A DNA stretch of 64,000 bases from Phycisphaerae bacterium (GTDB lineage: Bacteria > Planctomycetota > Phycisphaerae > UBA1845): NCBI GenBank assembly GCA_029260215.1, contig JAJDDQ010000067.1, positions 1 to 64,000 of the forward strand. Direction: 5' to 3'. Shown one piece after another: positions 35,566 to 43,621 of this stretch (its first letter is position 1; the number at the start of each line of letters is the position of its first letter). The notes beneath the pieces are model-generated. The model saw nothing but the letters and a program-made list of their open reading frames with translations. It had not been told where the DNA came from and did not search any database. Both the position numbers and the translations under genes were made by a program.

Positions 35566-35919
35566 TTAGGATCGCTTCGATTGGACAAGATAATCACGAA
35601 GCGCAACCGCGTTATTCCGTTCCTCATCCTTGGCGGCGAAGAGCATCGTTATCTTCGATCGAGATGCTGCCTCCAAAATGGATCGGGCTGCGACACTCTC
35701 GCCAAGCTCTGAAAAGTAGCGACGCCTGAACTCGTCCCATTTCGCAGGCTCATGATTGAACCAGCGGCGCAGCTCACTGGAAGGAGCCACATCCCGCACC
35801 CAAAGATCGACCTTGGCATGGTCCTTAGACAAACCCCGAGGCCAAAGCCTGTCAACGAGGATCCGCACACCATCGTCCTCTGATGCGGCTTCGTAGATTC
35901 GTTTCAGGTTGATCCGCAT
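35566..35919 (-). CDS. DUF488 family protein
   Basis: 117 residues. The sequence LKRIYEAASEDDGVRILVDRLWPRGLSKDHAKVDLW with WFNHEPAKWDEFRRRYFSEL is the signature of the YeaO-like DUF488 family, of unknown biochemical function. The ATG at 35919 has GGGAG upstream; the frame could begin at 35937. It lies 41 bases downstream of the flavin-binding protein gene on the same strand and may be co-transcribed with it. Confidence 0.85.
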   Translation of the reverse strand: MRINLKRIYEAASEDDGVRILVDRLWPRGLSKDHAKVDLWVRDVAPSSELRRWFNHEPAKWDEFRRRYFSELGESVAARSILEAASRSKITMLFAAKDEERNNAVALRDYLVQSKRS

Positions 35920-35960
35920 CAACGGAATTGCTCCCAACGAGGCGTGTGAAACGTGCCTCG

Positions 35961-36563
35961 CTAAGGCCCACAGCTACGAACCGCCGCCTCCAACTGTGCG
36001 ATCCGATCTCGAAGCGCTTGGATAGACTCTCCTACTTCCTCTTCGGTGAAGCGCGGCTTAATGTGCTGCGGGCAGTTTACATCCCACGCGTCGACGTGGA
36101 ACAGAAACATCCGCTCTGGCTCGCTTCCGTAATCAGAGTCGTGCAGCTTCCTTCGAAGCTCATCGTTGTTCTCAACAACCTCCGCTCGACCCCATATTTT
36201 GATACGCCGCCGGTTCGCGAAATCCATCAAAAAAATAAAGGCCTTGGGGTTGTCATCGAGATTGCCTACCGAAATATACTGCCGGTTTCCGCTGAAGTCT
36301 GCGAACCCAAGCGTGTGCTCGTCCAACACCTTCAGGAAGCCCGGCGGCCCGCCGCGATGCTGGATGTAAGGATGGCCGTCGGAATTAACGGTCGCGATGA
36401 ACATCGTGTCCCGCTCCCCAAGGAACGCTGCCAGCTCCGGCGTAACGACATCCTTCCACCCTCCGCGTTGCTCCATAGAAGCGTAGCCAATGCGTGAACC
36501 AAGTCGCTCCTGCACGGCTTTGACGGACGGGGTAAACGCGATGTCACTGACAGGTGTTTTCAT
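35961..36563 (-). CDS. pyridoxamine 5'-phosphate oxidase-like FMN-binding protein
   Basis: 200 residues with a split-barrel flavin-binding fold. Key segments are FLGERDTMFIATVNSDGHPYIQHRGGPPGFLKVLDE and FADFSGNRQYISVGNLDDNPKAFIFLMDFANRRRIKIWGRAEVV. The C-terminal 30 residues are helical (EEEVGESIQALRDRIAQLEAAV) and may form a coiled coil. Members reduce or protect small molecules with FMN or F420; the substrate is unknown. The ATG at 36563 has GGAG at seven bases; the frame reaches 36683. The upstream gap 36564-36834 holds no gene. Confidence 0.85.
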   Translation of the reverse strand: MKTPVSDIAFTPSVKAVQERLGSRIGYASMEQRGGWKDVVTPELAAFLGERDTMFIATVNSDGHPYIQHRGGPPGFLKVLDEHTLGFADFSGNRQYISVGNLDDNPKAFIFLMDFANRRRIKIWGRAEVVENNDELRRKLHDSDYGSEPERMFLFHVDAWDVNCPQHIKPRFTEEEVGESIQALRDRIAQLEAAVRSCGP

Positions 36564-36834
36564 CTTGGGGTCTCCGCTGTCGCCAGCCGCGTGTCCTGCT
36601 GCGGAAAACGACAGATTTTCCGTCCACGCAAAATTGCATGATCGCCGACGCCGAGTCATTCGCCGCAGACTGAACCACCACACTCTTCATCCCCGCTTTG
36701 TTGGGGACAAAGGACTGTTCCCCACCGCACGGGGGGCGCCAGTTAACAGCCTTACAATTCACAAGGCCGATGTATTACGATTCACGCCGAGGGTTTCGCA
36801 AGCGCGCAACGATTACGAGTGTCGTGCTCGGGAA

Positions 36835-39132
36835 TTACCCCGCCAAACGCACCACATCCTGAAACGTCACAAACAGAAACGCAGCCCCGATCAGCACAAT
36901 GCCGATCATCTGCGTCGCCACCTGCACTTTCATGCTCACCGGCGAACCTTTGATCTTCTCAATGATCAGGAACACCATAAGCCCCCCGTCAACAATCGGC
37001 AGCGGCAGAAAGTTAATCACCGCCAGGTTGGCTGATATGATCGCCAGGAAAAACAGCAGCTTCATAAATCCCACACGCGCCACGTCGCTGCCCATCTTCA
37101 CAATGCCCACAGGCCCGGCCAGATGCTCCACGCCCACGCTGCGCGACACAATCATCCGCTGCATCATCGTGTAAACCTGCAACACAAAGTACGACGTCTT
37201 GCGCACGCCGAGCATCAACGCATCCACCGGACCATCCGCCTTGAGCGTCTGCATTTCCGCCTGCATAAACACCGCTGGCAAATACCGAATACGCGCCAGC
37301 CACGGATCGACCATGTCGCTCGTCAACGCGACGCTGCGCTCCAGCACCTCGCCATTGGGAATCTCGGTATACGCCACCGTAACCTTGAGCGGCTCACCCC
37401 CGCTCCGATCCATCAACTGATTCAGGATCGTTCGCAGACCGAACGAGTGACTCACCGCGACGTCTGCCCATCGGCTTGGCAATTCGATCTTGACGGTTTT
37501 CTTCCCGTCGATCGCAATAACATCCGCCAGCGTGGTCAAACCCATCTTTGTCAACAGGGAATGCGGCACGCGAAAATCGCACGTCACACGCTGACCATCC
37601 GCCGACACGTACTCCACCAGTACCGTCGTGCCAGCCGACAAACGAAACGCCTCCACCATCTCAGGCCAATTCTTAACCGCACGACCGTTCACCGTTTCGA
37701 TCAACGCGCCCGCAGGTATACCCGCCTCCGAAGCCGGCGACGGCTTGCCGTTCAGAAGATCACGCACCCCCGCCACGCGCAGCGTGTCCTGAGCAATACC
37801 GTTAATATCGAAACCAACCCGAGGCTTCTCATCCCGATCCTTGGCCTTCGGCGTCAAAACGAGACTGATTTCCTTACCATCGCGCCACACACGCACCGGA
37901 ATGTCCGTCTCCGGGCAATAAGCGAAATAGTCATACAAACGCTCTCGCCAGGACCGCGATTCATCGTCCGGATAACGAGCACTTTCGCCCACCACCTCAA
38001 TAATCTGCCGCCGCGACGGATTCTCAAAAGACCCGAATTGCAAAATAACATCGCCCGGCTTGACACCCGCCAGCTCCGCCCGACCGCCCGCAGCCACGTT
38101 CGTAATCGCCACCAGAGGGATCAGCCCCAGAACATCCTGAACCAGCACATCGTTGAGAGGATCGCTCGGCTCGATCAGCATTTGATTGAATACGGTGACG
38201 TCGTGAATCGTCGTCGGACTATTGGGATCCGTGACATCCGCAAGCCTCTCAACCGTCGCCGTAATCGACGAACCGTCAGCCGTCCGCCAAAGCTGCTCCA
38301 TACCGCCCGGAGGAGCCTCTTCAAGTGGTTCGCCTTCAATCGCAATAACTTTGTCACGCGGTTGCAAGTGTTCGGGGTTGTTCTCGTCAAACCGGGCGTC
38401 CAGCGGAAAAACGACCACGTTCGTCGTGCCGGACAATATGCCGATCTGCAACAAATTCTTCTGCTGCTCAGGCCGAGGCGTTACAAATACATGCTGCGTC
38501 TCTCCGCCCCGCTCGACATCGAATTTCAACGGCTTGTGAGGGTCAGCCAGCATGACCGCAAAGCGAATCTCCTGGTATTCGCGGATGGGGCGATCGTCGA
38601 TCTTGAGAATCTTGTCGCCCGTCCGCAGACCAGCCAGCGCAGCTGGCGACTCCGGAAGCACCTGCCCGATCGTCGTGCTGTTCGTTTCGATCCCGTCCAG
38701 AAACACAAACATAAACACCAGCGCGGCGAACAGAATGTTCATAATCACGCCGGCAGAAACAATGATCGCACGCTGCCCCACCGTCTTGTTGATGAACGAC
38801 CGCGGGTCATCCGTCTGCTTGTATTCCAGCGTCTTGTCGTCAAAATCCTCCTGCCCCAGCATCTTCACATAACCGCCCAGCGGCAGAATATTGAACGAGT
38901 AACGCGTCTCACCGCGCGTGAAACCGACCAGCTCCTTCGCAAAGCCGATCGCGAAACGATCCACGCGAACATCCATCCACTTGGCCGCCATAAAGTGACC
39001 AAGCTCATGCACAAAGATGACAGTGCTGAACCCGGCGAAAATCAAAAAGAATGGCCAAATCGTATCCCACAACCGTATAAACACCGACTGAGCGATCAAA
39101 TCACTGGAAACACTTAGAAGCAACTGTTGCAT
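36835..39132 (-). CDS. rseP: RseP-type site-2 metalloprotease with PDZ domains
   Basis: 765 residues, long for the family (about 450). The zinc motif is HELGH (42-46) in the first membrane helix, and the late membrane part carries NFLPLPIVDGGLMVF, the second metal-binding site, after GPVGIVKMGSDVARVGFMKLLFFLAIISAN. Between them are at least two, probably three PDZ-like domains (AALAGLRTGDKILKID, AELAGVKPGDVILQFG, ASEAGIPAGALIETVNG). Such enzymes cut anti-sigma factors or signal peptides within the membrane. The gene overlaps the end of dxr by 19 bases; the dxr-rseP order is widespread in bacteria. Confidence 0.9.
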   Translation of the reverse strand: MQQLLLSVSSDLIAQSVFIRLWDTIWPFFLIFAGFSTVIFVHELGHFMAAKWMDVRVDRFAIGFAKELVGFTRGETRYSFNILPLGGYVKMLGQEDFDDKTLEYKQTDDPRSFINKTVGQRAIIVSAGVIMNILFAALVFMFVFLDGIETNSTTIGQVLPESPAALAGLRTGDKILKIDDRPIREYQEIRFAVMLADPHKPLKFDVERGGETQHVFVTPRPEQQKNLLQIGILSGTTNVVVFPLDARFDENNPEHLQPRDKVIAIEGEPLEEAPPGGMEQLWRTADGSSITATVERLADVTDPNSPTTIHDVTVFNQMLIEPSDPLNDVLVQDVLGLIPLVAITNVAAGGRAELAGVKPGDVILQFGSFENPSRRQIIEVVGESARYPDDESRSWRERLYDYFAYCPETDIPVRVWRDGKEISLVLTPKAKDRDEKPRVGFDINGIAQDTLRVAGVRDLLNGKPSPASEAGIPAGALIETVNGRAVKNWPEMVEAFRLSAGTTVLVEYVSADGQRVTCDFRVPHSLLTKMGLTTLADVIAIDGKKTVKIELPSRWADVAVSHSFGLRTILNQLMDRSGGEPLKVTVAYTEIPNGEVLERSVALTSDMVDPWLARIRYLPAVFMQAEMQTLKADGPVDALMLGVRKTSYFVLQVYTMMQRMIVSRSVGVEHLAGPVGIVKMGSDVARVGFMKLLFFLAIISANLAVINFLPLPIVDGGLMVFLIIEKIKGSPVSMKVQVATQMIGIVLIGAAFLFVTFQDVVRLAG

Positions 39133-40271
39133 CGAAGAACCTCGTTACGCGCCCACGCATCGGCGCTCATCAGCTCTGAAAAATCAGGGTTCTGCCGGGT
39201 GTCGTGGCGGTTCAACACCTCTTCCACCGTTGTCGAAATCTCGCGAAAACCCAACCCGCCATTCTGAAACAACGCGACAGCCGACTCGTTCGCCGCGTTC
39301 ATCACCGCGCCCGACGTCCCGCCAACACGCGCCACCTCACGACCGATACGCAACGCACCAAAACGCTCCGCGTCCGGCCGGTAAAACGTCATCCTGCCCA
39401 AGTCAGCTAACTCCAGACGCGGCGACGGGCACGCAAGCCGCGCAGGATAAGTCAACGCATACTGAATCGGAGTCCGCATATCCGGCGAACCCAACTGAGC
39501 CACCATCGATCCGTCGGCGAATTCCACCAGCGAATGAACGATCGATTCAGGGTGAATAATCACGTCGATCTGATCGTAGCCAAGACCGAAAAGCCAACGA
39601 GCCTCAACGATCTCAAGCGCCTTATTCATCATGGTGGCCGAGTCAATCGTTATCTTAGGCCCCATATCCCATGTCGGATGTTGTAAGGCATCTTCAAGCG
39701 TCGCTTGAGCGATACGATCCGCCGACCACGTGCGAAAAGGCCCGCCCGAAGCCGTCAAAACCACACGCCGGACATCCTCAGCCCGCCCCGCGTGCATCGC
39801 CTGAAAAACCGCACTGTGCTCGCTGTCCACCGGAACAATCTGCGCGCCGGACGCCTTCGCCTTCTCAGACAACAACGCCCCCGCCACAACCAGCGATTCC
39901 TTGTTCGCAATCGCCACACGCTTGCCCAGCTCAACCGCACGCAGCGTCGCCGGCAATGCAGCCGCCCCCACCACACCCACAATCACGCAGTCGAAATCGA
40001 CACCCTCGATCATCTCTACCAGGGCACCCGATCCCCGAAAAACACGCACGGAATCGCCCATTTCACGAGAAAGATGCCCGCCGCCAGCCTCACAGTCAAT
40101 CGCCACCGCCGACGGCTTCCACGTCACCGCCTGAGACGCCAGTTCCCGCCAGCGAGACCCGCCAGCCAAGCCCACCACCTCAAAATCATCGCGCAGACCC
40201 GCCAGCACCTCGAGGCTGCTGCACCCGATCGAACCCGTGGAACCCAGAATCAATACGCGTTGCTTACCCAT
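39114..40271 (-). CDS. dxr: 1-deoxy-D-xylulose 5-phosphate reductoisomerase
   Basis: 385 residues. It converts DXP to MEP with NADPH, the committed step of the non-mevalonate isoprenoid pathway. NADPH binding is through GSTGSIG (10-16). The blocks ANKESLVVAGALL and PVDSEHSAVFQAM carry metal ligands, TASGGPFR and HPTWDMGPKITIDSATMMNK shape the active site, and ESIVHSLVEFADGS is the late conserved block. The ATG at 40271 is the family start. It leads the dxr-rseP operon. The region upstream holds the family B array. Confidence 0.95.
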   Translation of the reverse strand: MGKQRVLILGSTGSIGCSSLEVLAGLRDDFEVVGLAGGSRWRELASQAVTWKPSAVAIDCEAGGGHLSREMGDSVRVFRGSGALVEMIEGVDFDCVIVGVVGAAALPATLRAVELGKRVAIANKESLVVAGALLSEKAKASGAQIVPVDSEHSAVFQAMHAGRAEDVRRVVLTASGGPFRTWSADRIAQATLEDALQHPTWDMGPKITIDSATMMNKALEIVEARWLFGLGYDQIDVIIHPESIVHSLVEFADGSMVAQLGSPDMRTPIQYALTYPARLACPSPRLELADLGRMTFYRPDAERFGALRIGREVARVGGTSGAVMNAANESAVALFQNGGLGFREISTTVEEVLNRHDTRQNPDFSELMSADAWARNEVLRCNSCF

Positions 40272-40320
40272 CTACCGGCATTCCAGGACGATTTCGTTCA
40301 TGGTGCAGCCAGCCACATAA

Positions 40321-40453
40321 GTGTGGCACCAGCTTGCAACCGATGCAAAAAACGTGTGGCACCAGTATGTAACCGGTGCAAGCAAAACACGTGTGGCACC
40401 GGTTTGTAACCGGTGTGAGCAAAACACGTGTGGCACCGGTTTGCAACCGGTGC
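40321..40453 (+). repeat. family B hairpin array, four copies
   Basis: Four copies of a 26-base unit starting GTGTGGCACC at 40321, 40354, 40391 and 40428. The spacing is 33, 37 and 37 bases; the last two are linked by near-identical 11-base spacers (AAGCAAAACAC type). Each unit forms a hairpin GCACCGGTT-TGC/TGT-AACCGGTGC, progressively more perfect toward the right. It lies between the divergent dxr and rhomboid genes. The rest of the gap, 40454-40801, shows nothing clear. Confidence 0.9.
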
Positions 40454-40801
40454 AAGAACGCCACTCCCGGCGACATCACCCTCCTGACCAGTGAAAACGG
40501 GTTGAAACCCCTGCCACCCTCTATCAATAGGCTAACAGGCGTGTGTCCGATTCATGGAAGCCCGGCATGTTAGCCATCCCAGGCGGATCGGACAACCGTT
40601 TCTGCCGATCAACACGATAGGCGATTTGCTGGGCCACCACACCGATCCTATAATCGACCGGTGAGCTAGATTGAACCCATGAAACAGCCAACAAAAACCA
40701 CCACCGTGGCAGAAACCATGCCCGCAACCGGAATCGGCAGCCCGCAACCGCGACCCGTCGCCGCGCAGGCCCAAAAACCCCTGAAAGGGGAAATATAGAT
40801 C

Positions 40802-41707
40802 ATGGGATGGCAGGATCGCGATTACGCCAACACCAGCAACGCCCACAGCCGAGTCGTGCCGGCCTTTGGCGGATTCCGAAAGACAAAATCCGTCGTCACC
40901 ATTCTCATCTGGGTCAACATCGCCATCTACGTGATCTGCACCCTGGGCGCGAATCGCCAATTCGGAATTCTCAACAGCGGCCTGTTTCAAGCATTCGTCA
41001 TGAACACCGAACTCGTCCTGAAAGGACAGTTCTGGCGCATCGTCACCAGCGATTACCTACACTGGAACGTGATGCACATCTTCATGAACATGCTCGGGCT
41101 GTACTTCCTGGGCAGGCCGCTCGAACAACTCTGGGGCGGCAAAAAGTTCTTCGTCGTCTACTCCGTCGCCGGCATTCTCGGCAGCCTCTTCTACATGCTG
41201 CTGACCATCGCCGGCGTATTGGAGTCAGGCCTCGCCGCAGGCGCTTCCGGATGCGTCCTCGGGCTGCTCGGAGCCGCCGCCGTCCTCTTCCCCCACGCAG
41301 AAGTCTACGTCTACTTCCTCTTCCCCGTAAAAATCCGCGTCGTCGCCGGAGTCTTGGCCGCATACTACATTTTCAACGTCTTTCGCAGCGGCAGCAACGC
41401 CGGCGGAGACGCCTGCCACCTCGCAGGCTTAGCCTTCGGAACCTGGTGGGCCATGCGCGGCGAACAATGGTGGTCAGGCCGGCGACGACAATCCCGAGCC
41501 GTCCCCGCAGCACACGGACGCGCCGCCCCGTTCCGCCGCCACATCAACGACCGAAAACGAGACGCCGTCCTCGTCGACGCCATCCTCGCAAAGGTCCACC
41601 AGCGCGGAATCACAGCTTTATCCGAAACCGAAAAACGAGCGCTGGCAGAAGCCACCGCACGACAACAGGCCGACGAGCGGGAATTCGATAGAGTCGATCG
41701 ACTTTGA
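40802..41707 (+). CDS. rhomboid family intramembrane serine protease
   Basis: 301 residues with about six membrane helices. The catalytic dyad is S149 in AAGASGCVLG and H206 in CHLAGLAFG; the loop after helix 1 includes GQFWRIVTSDYLHWNVMHIFMNM, the WR and HxxxN features of the family. The cytoplasmic tail after residue 225 is basic, then ends with a conserved block DAVLVDAILAKVHQRGI... and TETEKRALAEA-like sequence (about 254-287), which also ends the neighbouring S2P protease. The ATG at 40802 has AGGGGAA upstream. The substrate is unknown. The S2P gene follows after 165 bases with a D repeat between. Confidence 0.9.
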   Translation: MGWQDRDYANTSNAHSRVVPAFGGFRKTKSVVTILIWVNIAIYVICTLGANRQFGILNSGLFQAFVMNTELVLKGQFWRIVTSDYLHWNVMHIFMNMLGLYFLGRPLEQLWGGKKFFVVYSVAGILGSLFYMLLTIAGVLESGLAAGASGCVLGLLGAAAVLFPHAEVYVYFLFPVKIRVVAGVLAAYYIFNVFRSGSNAGGDACHLAGLAFGTWWAMRGEQWWSGRRRQSRAVPAAHGRAAPFRRHINDRKRDAVLVDAILAKVHQRGITALSETEKRALAEATARQQADEREFDRVDRL

Positions 41708-41760
41708 CCCGCCCATTCGGTAGTCTAATGGGGGGCAGTGTTTAGCGCAGATTACCTCTT

Positions 41761-41788
41761 AACAGAGCCGCGCCCGTAAGGAAGCGGG
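41761..41788 (+). repeat. family D repeat, copy D3
   Basis: AACAGAGCCGCGCCCGTAAG followed by GAAGCGGG. Core copy only, without the 3' extension seen in D1 and D2. It lies between the rhomboid and S2P genes. Confidence 0.8.
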
Positions 41789-41872
41789 GGGAACAGAAGC
41801 AACGCCAACAGACATCAGGAAGCCCACTCCGATAAATACCGATCGCCATAACCGTATCCCGGCTGACCAAAC

Positions 41873-42913
41873 ATGAGCCGTTCACTCGACAACCCAATCA
41901 ACTGGTCCGTTCACGCAGGCACAATGTTCGCCATCCGCATCCGCATCCACCTGTTCTTCATCCTCGGTGCCATCTACATCATCTTCCGCGACCTGAGCCA
42001 AACCGGAAGCTGGTCCCAGGTCGGCTACGGAATGGGCACCCTCGGACTGCTATTCGCCATCGTGCTCATGCACGAGTTTGGCCACTGCTTCGGCGCACGC
42101 TACGTCGGCGGCACCGCAGAAGAAATCCTCCTCTGGCCGCTCGGCGGATTAGCCCAGACAAGCCCCCCCCACAAACCACGCGCCCACCTCATCACCGTCC
42201 TCGCAGGCCCCGCAGTCAACGTCGCATTCCTGCTCATCTTCGGAACAGCCCTCGCCGTCTGGAAAGGCTCGCTACTCGCCCTCCCCCTGAACCCGTTCAA
42301 GCCGTTCCTGCCTCTCAGCACGCAATACCTCTACGACTACGGCAGTTTGCATTACTGGCTCAACGACTTCATCACGATCAACTGGATGCTCCTGCTGTTC
42401 AACCTTCTACCCGTCTTCCCCTTCGACGGCGGACGCGTGCTGCAATGCATCCTCTGGTTCCGCAAGGGCTACGGACCCGCCACCATGACCGCCTCAGGCG
42501 TCGGCATGGTCGGTGCCATCGCCATCGGCACCATCGGACTCCTGACCGCCGCGTCCATCCTCATGTTCATCGCCATATTCGGATACGTCACCTGCTGGCA
42601 GCAGAGACAAATGCTCAAAGCCGGCGCATTCGAAGCCCAAAACGAATTCGGCTACGACTTCTCCCAAGGCTACACCTCGCTCAACAAGGATTGGGAAAAT
42701 CCCCAACAAGCCCCACGCCCGTCCTTCTTCCAGCGCTGGCGTAACAAACGCGCCATCGCCCGCGCCGAGCGGGAGCGTAATCGCATCGAGGAACGGCGTG
42801 TGGAGGTCGACCGAATCCTCGAAAAGGTCCACAAGGACGGCCTGCAATCCCTAACCACCAAAGAGCGTCGCCTCCTCCAGGAGGAATCAAAATTCCACGA
42901 GTCCAAAGGCTAA
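41873..42913 (+). CDS. site-2 protease family membrane metalloprotease (M50)
   Basis: 346 residues. Zinc ligands are HEFGH (67-71) and D185 in VFPFDGGR. Four to six membrane helices surround these. The order HEFGHCFGARYVGGTAEEILLWPLGGLA is typical of the compact SREBP/SpoIVFB-like group without PDZ domain. The C-terminal tail after residue 270 is basic and ends in VDRILEKVHKDGLQSLTTKERRLL, closely related to the tail of the rhomboid encoded upstream. The two proteases may therefore be localised or regulated by the same partner. The ATG at 41873 is preceded by no strong ribosome binding site. Confidence 0.9.
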   Translation: MSRSLDNPINWSVHAGTMFAIRIRIHLFFILGAIYIIFRDLSQTGSWSQVGYGMGTLGLLFAIVLMHEFGHCFGARYVGGTAEEILLWPLGGLAQTSPPHKPRAHLITVLAGPAVNVAFLLIFGTALAVWKGSLLALPLNPFKPFLPLSTQYLYDYGSLHYWLNDFITINWMLLLFNLLPVFPFDGGRVLQCILWFRKGYGPATMTASGVGMVGAIAIGTIGLLTAASILMFIAIFGYVTCWQQRQMLKAGAFEAQNEFGYDFSQGYTSLNKDWENPQQAPRPSFFQRWRNKRAIARAERERNRIEERRVEVDRILEKVHKDGLQSLTTKERRLLQEESKFHESKG

Positions 42914-42936
42914 CGCTCGTAGATAGAACGAATGCG

Positions 42937-42972
42937 GGGTGCCCCATCGCTTTAGCGGTGGGGTAGTCGAAT
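42937..42972 (+). repeat. family C hairpin copy C3, upstream of the REP transposase
   Basis: GGGTG, then CCCCATCGC-TTTA-GCGGTGGGG (one T-G pair), then TAGTCGAAT. It ends 15 bases before the transposase start codon and has the same orientation as the copy downstream of the gene. Confidence 0.9.
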
Positions 42973-42987
42973 CGCTATACTAACCCA

Positions 42988-43569
42988 ATGCCCTCCCGTC
43001 TAAAACGTTACGATGAACCAGGCCACATCCACTTCTGGACCATCTCTTGTCATCGCCAACTCGACTTCTTTCATCACGACGACATAAAGCAAATAGTCAT
43101 CGACGCACTGGCCCAACTCAAGACCAAATTCGGAATCTGCCTGATCGGCTACGTGATCATGCCCGATCACGTCCACGTCCTCATGTACCCGCACGCCAAA
43201 GGCTCCGACACGCCAATCGACATTTCGATCCTCTTGCGCGCATTCAAGCAACACGTCGGCTACCACGGCAAATCCTGCCTGCGCGAATACTGGCGAACCC
43301 ACAACCAACTATGGTCACCGTCATTAACAAACTGGGCGACCAACAATGAGCACGGAAAACCCGTCTGGAAAACGCGAGGTTTCGATTTCAACATCCACAA
43401 GTTTTCCATGTTGATTGAAAAGCTGAACTATTGCCACAAGAACCCAATCACCCGAGGCTTGGTAAAGCGTGCAGAAAATTGGCCGTGGAGCAGCTTTCGC
43501 TATTACGAATTCGGCGACCGCTCGATACTGCCAATGGACTGGGATCGAGCTTGGCCAATCATGTGGTAA
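42988..43569 (+). CDS. REP-associated tyrosine transposase (RAYT, Y1 family)
   Basis: 193 residues. A single-strand nuclease of the IS200/IS605 Y1 type without flanking insertion sequence ends. The metal-binding HUH motif is H61-V-H63 in MPDHVHVLM, and the likely catalytic tyrosine is Y148 in KLNYCHKNPITRGLV, followed by the family-typical WPWSSFRYYE. These enzymes cut and join REP hairpins and are thought to spread them. Family C hairpins flank the gene on both sides in the same orientation (42937-42972 and 43584-43618), the standard RAYT context. All catalytic residues are intact, so it may be active. The ATG at 42988 is preceded by AACCCA, a poor ribosome binding site. Confidence 0.92.
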   Translation: MPSRLKRYDEPGHIHFWTISCHRQLDFFHHDDIKQIVIDALAQLKTKFGICLIGYVIMPDHVHVLMYPHAKGSDTPIDISILLRAFKQHVGYHGKSCLREYWRTHNQLWSPSLTNWATNNEHGKPVWKTRGFDFNIHKFSMLIEKLNYCHKNPITRGLVKRAENWPWSSFRYYEFGDRSILPMDWDRAWPIMW

Positions 43570-43583
43570 TCTGGCGGATGCAC

Positions 43584-43618
43584 GGGTGCCCCATCGCTTC
43601 AGCGGTGGGAAAGTCAAA
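43584..43618 (+). repeat. family C hairpin copy C4, downstream of the REP transposase
   Basis: GGGTG, then CCCCATCGC-TTCA-GCGGTGGGA, then AAGTCAAAA. It begins 14 bases after the transposase stop codon. Compared with C3 the loop is TTCA instead of TTTA. Confidence 0.9.
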
Positions 43619-43621
43619 ACC

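Noticed and set aside
37123-39117. 664-residue plus-strand open frame
   Set aside because: Exact antisense of rseP, rich in Arg and His as expected for a shadow frame.
40321-40453. Possible CRISPR array near dxr
   Set aside because: Spacers of about 7-11 bases repeat themselves. It is a tandem hairpin array of family B.
42988-43569. IS200/IS605 insertion sequence
   Set aside because: No second gene and no IS-type subterminal ends; the conserved WPWSSFRYYE and flanking REP-like hairpins place it with RAYT proteins.
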